A stretch of DNA of 8,201 bases from NCBI GenBank assembly GCA_900557255.1, contig USSA01000129.1, positions 1 to 8,201 on the forward strand. Direction: 5' to 3'. The position numbers and the translations under genes are program-made. Numbering within the stretch: the first letter of the stretch is position 1; every line of letters starts with the position of its first letter. Below are positions 1 to 3,861 of this stretch, piece by piece. The notes under the pieces are model-generated. The model was not told where the DNA came from. It made no database searches and saw nothing but the letters and a program-made list of their open reading frames with translations. The stretch is from an uncultured Prevotella sp. (lineage in GTDB: Bacteria; Bacteroidota; Bacteroidia; Bacteroidales; Bacteroidaceae).

Positions 1-1
1 C

Positions 2-76
2 TTGGCTCCTCAGGTTACTACAGGCATCAGTAATATCCGCAAGTATATCAATGAAGCCTGGTATAAGTGGAAATGA
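2..76 (+). CDS. C-terminal end of an unknown gene (partial)
   Basis: An open frame enters from the left edge and stops at TGA 74-76, giving 24 residues that end in AWYKWK. The tail is rich in aromatic and basic residues and reads as plausible coding sequence (ISNIRKYINEAW). The start and most of the protein lie outside the window, so no family can be assigned. The next confident gene begins about 370 bp downstream, so this is probably the last gene of its transcript. The frame could be open by chance over such a short length. Confidence 0.4.
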   Translation: MAPQVTTGISNIRKYINEAWYKWK

Positions 77-131
77 TCACCAATGAAGTAGCGTGAGGAA
101 AAATACTGACAAAAGGTACTTTTACGTACTC

Positions 132-186
132 CATAATTTCAGAATTTTCAATGAATCCAAATTCGTTTTGTAGAATTGAAATTATG
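132..186. repeat. AT-rich inverted repeat with 10-bp perfect arms
   Basis: CATAATTTCA at 132-141 is the exact reverse complement of TGAAATTATG at 177-186, with a 35-nt loop. It lies 55 bp after the partial gene's stop codon and could be a transcript-end structure. The stem is AT-rich and no T-run follows, so terminator function is doubtful. Confidence 0.35.
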
Positions 187-202
187 TTGAGGTTTTGTAA
201 GT

Positions 203-217
203 TACTGATAATCAGTA
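203..217. promoter_or_regulatory. Perfect 15-bp palindrome, operator-like
   Basis: TACTGAT-A-ATCAGTA is perfectly symmetric about position 210. With a single central base it would make a poor RNA hairpin but a good site for a dimeric DNA-binding protein. No partner regulator is identifiable in the window, so the role is inferred from symmetry alone. Confidence 0.3.
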
Positions 218-259
218 GTGTATAAAAATTTGAAAATATACTTGGTCTCTTGAAAATCT

Positions 260-366
260 ATAGTCGTACGACTATGACCCCTATAGTTGTACGACTATAA
301 CTCCAGAGTTGTACAACTATAGCATGTATAGTCGTACAACTGTAGCTTTACAGTCGTACAACTATA
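260..366. repeat. Array of five palindromes with 22-23 bp period
   Basis: Five copies of a TATAGT(C/T)GTAC(G/A)ACTATA-like palindrome are centred between bases 267/268, 290/291, 312/313, 335/336 and 357/358. The spacings are 23, 22, 23 and 22 bp. Unit 1 is a perfect 16-bp palindrome (260-275) and unit 3 has a perfect 12-bp core (307-318). Units 2, 4 and 5 have single C/T or G/A differences that break perfect symmetry, always at the same two positions. All carry the GTAC centre. The linkers (accccta, ctccag and so on) are not conserved. About two helical turns per step would put the sites on one face of the DNA. It may be an operator array, a partition or iteron-like site, or hairpins in a transcript. 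Confidence 0.7.
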
Positions 367-450
367 GGATTTTCAACTCGCAAAACTTGCGGATTATGGT
401 CAATTGCTGCTGAGAATTGGCTTTTATTGATTCTAGATGGTTAATTTAGT

Positions 451-714
451 ATGGAGGATAAATATTTATACATGATACGAAAGGCACAGGAGTTCATGAA
501 TGAGAATCACTTTGCCGACGTCTCCCGTGTGCAATGTCTGCTACGCAAGATGATGTCCAAGGAATATCATGGCCTCATCGATCAAATCAAGGAGTGTCAG
601 GATCCCCATGCTATCTTCAATATTCATGGCGGAAACAATCTCATTGCGCCCACTGCCAGCCAGGCAGAGCAAAAATTGGTGGAGAAACCTGCTGACGAGA
701 TAAAAAAAAGATAA
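451..714 (+). CDS. Small hypothetical protein (87 aa)
   Basis: I do not recognise this protein. It is soluble, with no signal peptide or membrane segment. The N-terminal half (residues 1-50) looks helical and contains two cysteines (C29 and C49), and an ATIFN-like turn with a HGGNN loop sits around residues 54-63. The C-terminus is charged and ends KPADEIKKR, encoded over an eight-A run (702-709). That run is a natural indel site, but both alternative frames meet stops soon after (for example TAA 719-721), so no simple longer product is restored. A 17-codon frame at 740-793 ([17 protein letters not shown]) follows and could be a decayed tail or a chance ORF. The stretch may be regulated by the palindrome array upstream. 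Confidence 0.55.
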   Translation: MEDKYLYMIRKAQEFMNENHFADVSRVQCLLRKMMSKEYHGLIDQIKECQDPHAIFNIHGGNNLIAPTASQAEQKLVEKPADEIKKR

Positions 715-816
715 GGAATAATCAAGAAAGAAGACCGAGATGCTGAACGATTTCGATTCACCATTCGATATCACCGTAGATCTCTATAAGTAATTGGGCG
801 GAGTTGAAAAAACACC

Positions 817-855
817 CCAAAAATTTGGTAGTTTCACGGAAAACCCTTATTTTTG
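817..855 (+). promoter_or_regulatory. Promoter of the YafQ toxin-antitoxin pair, with operator-like palindrome
   Basis: TTTG at 824-827 and TATTTTTG at 848-855 match the Bacteroidetes -33 TTTG and -7 TAnnTTTG boxes with exactly 20 nt between them. CCAAA-aa-TTTGG (817-828) is a short palindrome overlapping the -33 box, a good place for antitoxin autorepression. The same arrangement recurs before the MNT-HEPN pair at 7314-7352. Confidence 0.75.
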
Positions 856-878
856 CACCTAAAAAAGGAGATACAATT

Positions 879-1082
879 ATGAATACAGCTACATATACAT
901 TAGATGTCCCTGCAACCGATATTTCTCTTTTCAAATCATTGATTAAGAAATTCGGGTGGGTTGCCAAAAAGCAAAAAGCCCCTAAGGCTTGTAGATTAGA
1001 CAAGGCATTAGAAGCAGCAAAGAATGAAAAACTCTTTGCTACTAATGATTTGGATGAATTAATGAAGAGTCTTGCTGAATGA
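879..1082 (+). CDS. Antitoxin of a YafQ-type type II pair (67 aa)
   Basis: This is probably the labile antitoxin that binds and neutralises the toxin encoded next and represses the shared promoter. The N-terminus (TATYTLDVP) looks like a strand leading into a helix, as in small DNA-binding antitoxins. The C-terminal half ([20 protein letters not shown]) is an acidic, helical tail typical of toxin-binding segments. The ATG at 879 is chosen because AAGGAG (865-870) lies 8 nt upstream; an in-frame start at 804 would lie inside the promoter. The stop overlaps the toxin start by 4 bp (ATGA), implying translational coupling. The exact antitoxin family is not certain. The identity rests mainly on the neighbour, size and promoter. 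Confidence 0.8.
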   Translation: MNTATYTLDVPATDISLFKSLIKKFGWVAKKQKAPKACRLDKALEAAKNEKLFATNDLDELMKSLAE

Positions 1083-1363
1083 TGAAATATACAGTTAAGT
1101 ATTCAACTTTGTTTAAAAAGTCATTTAAAAAATGTATGAAACGAGGTTGCTCTGAGGGTAAATTTCGTAAAGTCATTTCTATTTTGGCAGAAACTGGAAC
1201 TTTACCACCAGAATATAAACCACATCCTTTAAAGTCAAACTATAAAGGGTGTATGGAATGTCATATTACTTCCGATTGGCTTTTAGTTTGGAAACAAAAT
1301 GATAAAGAATTGATTCTGATTTTAACCTATACAGGTACACATAGTGACATTTTTGGCTGGTAG
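1079..1363 (+). CDS. yafQ-like: YafQ-family mRNA interferase toxin (RelE fold)
   Basis: This 94-residue protein fits the YafQ branch of RelE-type toxins, ribosome-dependent endoribonucleases that cut mRNA in the A site. The family pattern is clear: basic N-terminal helices ([11 protein letters not shown]), then [26 protein letters not shown] and [10 protein letters not shown]. Residues matching the known E. coli YafQ active-site set are H49, H62, D66, W67 and H88, so the toxin looks intact. Length is normal for the family. Translation may start at 1079 or at the adjacent ATG at 1082; both are coupled to the antitoxin stop. The pair is followed 50 nt later by the first 172-bp repeat. Confidence 0.92.
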   Translation: MMKYTVKYSTLFKKSFKKCMKRGCSEGKFRKVISILAETGTLPPEYKPHPLKSNYKGCMECHITSDWLLVWKQNDKELILILTYTGTHSDIFGW

Positions 1364-1413
1364 CCCACTAATATGAGTTATCTGAGTAAAATGTTATAGA
1401 AAGTTATAGCAAA

Positions 1414-1585
1414 GCGGTCCCATCCCGCACAACATGGCGAAGACCGCTTTGGTCCGCCAACCTTAGAGCGAAGCGGTTCTGAGCACCGGAGGGCGGTTAC
1501 ATCCCTAATCCCTATGGTAGGGATTTAGGGCTTGGGTATAGGGTAAGAACCCCCTCTTCGCAAGAGGGGGACAGGGGAGTCGAAA
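1414..1585 (+). repeat. 172-bp interspersed repeat, copy R1
   Basis: This is nearly identical, with no net length change, to 6407-6578, and to 8079-8201 as far as the window goes. It begins GCGGTCCCATCCCGCAC and ends GGGGAGTCGAAA. Internal structure includes GCGGTC (1414-1419) pairing with GACCGC (1442-1447), which is specific to this copy. A hairpin at 1503-1530 pairs CCCTAATCCCTA with TAGGGATTTAGGG, and a 9-bp perfect GC-rich hairpin sits at 1550-1570 (CCCCCTCTT, loop CGC). No coding sequence is evident. It lies between the toxin stop and the ribosome binding site of the next small gene. Confidence 0.9.
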
Positions 1586-1615
1586 CAATACAATAATCAA
1601 TAAGGAGATTACGTT

Positions 1616-1767
1616 ATGAACATAGAAGAAAAAAAGCAGATTTTATGCGTCGCTTCAAGGCTTCTAGGGAGCGAAAGGCAGAATACATAGCACAAATGGA
1701 AAAGCGAATGCGTGAAGACTATCGCCGCAGAACCGGTAAGGAAGCAGAATCTTTTTGTGTGTTGTAA
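1616..1767 (+). CDS. Small basic protein read through a -1 frameshift at A AAA AAG (50 aa if joined)
   Basis: A good Shine-Dalgarno site (AAGGAG, 1602-1607) precedes the ATG at 1616. The zero frame gives only 24 residues, ending at TAG 1688-1690. The -1 frame reads ADFMRRFKASRERKAEY, IAQMEKRMREDYRRRTG and KEAESFCVL to TAA 1765-1767, which looks like real coding sequence for a basic, helical protein. The two frames join at 1630-1636, A AAA AAG, set in the zero-frame register X XXY YYZ of a classic -1 slippery heptamer. A 7-pair hairpin with one wobble (1650-1656 with 1668-1674) lies 13 nt downstream. Alternatives are a one-base loss from an eight-A run (mutation or sequencing error), or internal initiation at ATG 1645. 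The family is unknown to me. Confidence 0.5.
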
Positions 1768-1820
1768 TGTTTAGCCATAAGTCAAGTATAGGTTAATAAA
1801 TGCATTTTTTCTCTTAATTC

Positions 1821-1852
1821 CTTGGTGATTACGAAATTAAATCGTACTTTTG
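1821..1852 (+). promoter_or_regulatory. Bacteroidetes-type promoter of the RhuM-PLD gene
   Basis: CTTG at 1821-1824 (one mismatch to TTTG) and TACTTTTG at 1845-1852 (perfect TAnnTTTG) are separated by exactly 20 nt. The predicted start site leaves a leader of roughly 15-20 nt before the ATG at 1877. No strong Shine-Dalgarno site is present, as is common in this phylum. Confidence 0.65.
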
Positions 1853-1876
1853 TCGCTATATTAGCAATAAAAATGT

Positions 1877-2836
1877 ATGATTATGGCAAACGACAATAAC
1901 AAAATACAGGCAACTACTGATGAATCTCAGATAGTACTCTATCAACCAGACGAAAGCATTAGGTTGGAGGTGAAACTGGATCAAGATACGGTTTGGCTCA
2001 ATCGTCAACAAATGGCGCAGTTATTTGGTCGTGATATCAAGACTATAGGTAAGCATATCAACAATGCTCTTCATGAAGAGCTAGCTTCTGACCCAACAGG
2101 CGCAAATTTTGCGACAATTGAAAATAGTAAAAATTCAACTGTCGCAAAATTTGCGATAGTTCAAAAAGAAGGTGGACGTTTGGTTACTAGACAAGTTGAG
2201 TTTTATAGCCTTGACGTTGTTCTATCTGTTGGTTATCGTGTCAAGTCTAATAGAGGCATTCAATTCCGACGTTGGGCGAATGTTATTTTACGTGACTATC
2301 TTCTTCAAGGTTATTCCGTGAATCGTCACTTGATAGCCCTACAGGAGAATATGGACAAGCGTATGACCCATATTGAGGATGTCCAGGCTAAGCAGCAACA
2401 GCAGCTCGATTTCTTTATTCGGACTTCGACCCCTCCTGCTGAGATGGTCTTCTTCGAAGGTGATTTCTATACAGCAAGAGTTGCTTTGGAGAACTTGATT
2501 CGTACAGCCAATCATCGGGTAATCATCATAGATGGCTATGTTTCATCGCTAACCCTAAGTGTATTAGATGTTCGTAAACCAAAAGTTTCAGCAACGGTTT
2601 ATACTGCTGGTGTAGGTCAAGGCATGCAACGTCTCATGGATGAGCATGACCGCCTATTCCCCGATAATCATATAGACATCAGAAAATGGCGCAAGGAATC
2701 TCATGACCGCTGGCTTATCATAGATGACAGCCTCTATCATTGTGGTCATTCATTAAATGCCAATGGCGGTCATAAGATTTCCGCCATAACTCTGATGGGT
2801 ACCTCCCCAGAGGTAATCCTGTCAAAAGTAGAATAA
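1877..2836 (+). CDS. rhuM-like: RhuM-family DNA-binding protein with C-terminal PLD-like domain (319 aa)
   Basis: The N-terminal part fits the virulence-protein RhuM family. A helix-turn-helix-like segment lies at about residues 39-68 (VWLNRQQMAQLFGRDIKTI), followed by the family block FYSLDVVLSVGYRVKS and the motif RRWANVILRDYLLQGY. After a polar, Q-rich linker (about 170-190), the C-terminal part resembles PLD-like modules in Bacteroidetes RhuM proteins. It has the sequence HDRWLIIDD (H276, R278, D283), an HxRx4D variant of the HxKx4D phosphodiesterase motif, then YHCGHSLNANGG. Only one such motif is visible, so activity might need a dimer or be lost. Start may be 1877 or 1883 (both ATG). 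Unusually, residues about 75-95 are encoded by a 55-bp inverted repeat. RhuM genes often occur in accessory and defence loci, but the molecular role is not established. Confidence 0.85.
   Translation: MIMANDNNKIQATTDESQIVLYQPDESIRLEVKLDQDTVWLNRQQMAQLFGRDIKTIGKHINNALHEELASDPTGANFATIENSKNSTVAKFAIVQKEGGRLVTRQVEFYSLDVVLSVGYRVKSNRGIQFRRWANVILRDYLLQGYSVNRHLIALQENMDKRMTHIEDVQAKQQQQLDFFIRTSTPPAEMVFFEGDFYTARVALENLIRTANHRVIIIDGYVSSLTLSVLDVRKPKVSATVYTAGVGQGMQRLMDEHDRLFPDNHIDIRKWRKESHDRWLIIDDSLYHCGHSLNANGGHKISAITLMGTSPEVILSKVE
2101..2155. repeat. 16-bp perfect inverted repeat inside the RhuM gene
   Basis: CGCAAATTTTGCGACA (2101-2116) is the exact reverse complement of TGTCGCAAAATTTGCG (2140-2155). Pairing continues inward for five more bases (TTGAA 2118-2122 with TTCAA 2134-2138) after one mismatch, leaving an 11-nt loop. 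Each arm is itself nearly palindromic (CGCAAA-T-TTTGCG). It encodes ANFAT and then VAKFAI between the HTH and the RhuM core. Confidence 0.85.
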
Positions 2837-2844
2837 AAATAATA

Positions 2845-2892
2845 TTCCTCATTCGAGTGGCGACAAGTGCAGAGCGATACTGCAATGAGGAA
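2845..2892. terminator. Inverted repeat after the RhuM gene, possible weak terminator
   Basis: TTCCTCATT (2845-2853) and AATGAGGAA (2884-2892) are perfect 9-bp arms with a 30-nt loop, starting 8 nt after the stop codon. No T-run follows, so it may instead be a regulatory hairpin in the leader of the next gene. Confidence 0.3.
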
Positions 2893-2906
2893 CAAAATAC
2901 AAAATC

Positions 2907-3014
2907 ATGAAATCTTATTTCTCAATAAAGCCAGGAGCAACCTTCTTTTTAGGCAGCTCCCGCACCCTCGTCTATCATAAAGACGATGCTGTATGGGGAC
3001 AAGAAACATTATAA
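2907..3014 (+). CDS. Possible small protein (35 aa)
   Basis: An ATG at 2907 opens a 35-residue frame (MKSYFSIKPGATFFLGSSRT, then LVYHKDDAVWGQETL) ending at TAA 3012-3014, four bases before the ATG at 3019. The composition looks protein-like and the tight spacing to the next gene suggests coupling. A weak AGGA lies 15 nt upstream. It is too short to assign and may be a chance ORF or leader peptide. Confidence 0.3.
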   Translation: MKSYFSIKPGATFFLGSSRTLVYHKDDAVWGQETL

Positions 3015-3018
3015 TGTT

Positions 3019-3507
3019 ATGATTGTAATTCCAAATAAGAACTTCACAGCTGATGGCATTCGCTTGGTTCAGCTACTCAATAGTACAACGAAAGTCAATA
3101 TGCTGAAAGCATGTGACAAGCTCGATTTATACGTAAGTCCAAACTTGAAGAAAGATGAGACAGCTAGGCGTATAGCCCAGGAGATGTTGGATAACCCAAT
3201 TGAGATTTTGAGCCGTTTGAACAAGCAGGAACTCCAGATAGTAGATGAGTTTGTAAAAGGCGATGCCAGCACCTACGTGGTGCGCAAGACCCAGTATAAG
3301 CTTCAGAAGCTATTCTTGGTAGCAACCTACGAGGATAAGGAGAACCAGGAATGGCATATGCTGATGCCATCAGAGTTAACCAAAGCCTTAACCACCAGTC
3401 TCAACTTCTATTTGGATATGGTCAACGAAGGCGTCAAAGCCCCATCTGCCAAGCAACTCCGCATGATGTCCGCCTTAGGTCAATTCTTGGGGAGCAAAGA
3501 GCTTTAA
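3019..3507 (+). CDS. Hypothetical protein (162 aa)
   Basis: I do not recognise a family. The start is placed at ATG 3019 (MIVIPNKNFTADGIRLVQLL), because an earlier in-frame ATG at 2986 would overlap the small frame before it and add an unlikely YGDKKHYN segment; the choice is not certain. The protein is soluble and mostly helical. A repeated-looking leucine and lysine pattern (LKACDKLDLYVSPNLKKDET, ILSRLNKQELQIVDEFVKG) is followed by a strand-rich stretch around VVRKTQYKLQKLFLVATY. No catalytic motif, signal peptide or membrane segment is visible. The C-terminus (MMSALGQFLGSKEL) is followed directly by a stretch that may be decayed coding sequence. Confidence 0.65.
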   Translation: MIVIPNKNFTADGIRLVQLLNSTTKVNMLKACDKLDLYVSPNLKKDETARRIAQEMLDNPIEILSRLNKQELQIVDEFVKGDASTYVVRKTQYKLQKLFLVATYEDKENQEWHMLMPSELTKALTTSLNFYLDMVNEGVKAPSAKQLRMMSALGQFLGSKEL

Positions 3508-3748
3508 TGTTTTCTTAGATGGAAAAACAAAAAAGTCTAATTCCTTTAAATACTCTGTATCCCCAGTAAACACTGGTGATGGAGTTGTATTGCCATAGGG
3601 GGTGGATGCTTACCGTAATTCCAACTTGTTCCAAAAACTTTAAAAAAGTTAGAAGTAATAAAACACGGCAGGTTTCTTATATCAAGAATGGCATTAGTGA
3701 TATATATATGGGATAAGATTGTCTGATACATGGGTTGATGATATATTA
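3508..3748. other. Gene-poor stretch with possible decayed coding sequence
   Basis: The frame covering 3479-3595 reads FNVFLDGKTKKSNSFKYSVS then PVNTGDGVVLP, stops at TAG 3596-3598, and continues as GVDAYRNSNLFQKL to TAA 3641-3643. The composition looks like real protein broken by stops. A second open stretch in another frame (3606-3716) ends IKNGISDIYMG. There is also a hairpin CCAGT-aaac-ACTGG (3563-3576) and a short inverted repeat AACTTT/AAAGTT (3636-3650). I see no clear promoter boxes ahead of the tRNA-like element, although one is expected here. Confidence 0.35.
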
Positions 3749-3840
3749 ATCTCAATAGAATAATGGTAGTTCGTCCCCCTTCAAGATAAATAACTTTTAT
3801 GCTGAAGGGAAAGGTTGTGGTTCGAATCCACATTGAGGTC
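3749..3840 (+). ncRNA. tRNA-like RNA with extended anticodon arm
   Basis: A cloverleaf outline is visible. The acceptor stem pairs ATCTCAA (3749-3755) with TTGAGGT (3833-3839), 7 bp with one G-U. T8 and A9 are in place (3756-3757). The D-arm is GAAT (3758-3761), loop AATGGTA with the conserved GG, then GTTC (3769-3772). The T-arm is TGTGG, loop TTCGAAT, then CCACA (3816-3832), fully canonical. Where a 17-nt anticodon arm is expected there is a long hairpin: CCCTTCA (3777-3783) with TGAAGGG (3803-3809), an AG/GC internal loop, then ATAAA (3786-3790) with TTTAT (3796-3800). This adds about 20 nt and leaves no normal anticodon loop. No CCA end is encoded. It lies 21 nt before the PHP-ATPase start and is probably on the same transcript. 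It may be a tRNA mimic, a regulatory leader or a decayed tRNA. Confidence 0.75.
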
Positions 3841-3861
3841 AAATGATAATACATGTAATTT

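Larger units (their letters stand above)
77..450. other. Gene-free region with inverted repeats and a palindrome array
   Basis: No convincing ORF is seen in these 374 bp. The region holds an AT-rich inverted repeat (132-186), a 15-bp palindrome (203-217), a five-unit palindrome array (260-366) and a short hairpin with arms CGCAA/TTGCG (379-391). No clear Bacteroidetes promoter with both boxes was found ahead of the gene at 451: a TAATTTAG at 442-449 resembles a -7 box but sits too close to the start codon. Confidence 0.6.

Noticed and set aside
260..366. CRISPR array
   Set aside because: The period is only 22-23 bp, linkers are a few bases, units are degenerate palindromes and no cas genes are present.
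740..793. 17-codon ORF ([17 protein letters not shown])
   Set aside because: Too short, with no good ribosome binding site. Joining it to the gene at 451 by frameshift fails because of the stop at 719-721.
804..878. Upstream in-frame extension of the antitoxin (start at 804)
   Set aside because: It would place the start codon upstream of the -33/-7 promoter boxes, and the ATG at 879 has a good AAGGAG site.
2986..3018. Earlier start for the 162-residue protein
   Set aside because: It would overlap the small frame at 2907-3014 and add a poorly protein-like segment; 3019 is preferred but not proven.
3773..3815. A normal tRNA gene, including a tRNA-Sec reading from the CTTCAAG segment
   Set aside because: No 5-bp stem with a 7-nt loop can be formed around CTTCAAG or any other candidate anticodon at the expected place; the region folds into one long hairpin instead.
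3546..3854. Reverse-strand ORF of 102 codons
   Set aside because: It lies across the tRNA-like element and the gene-poor stretch, and its composition (many Tyr, Ile, His runs) does not look like a real protein.
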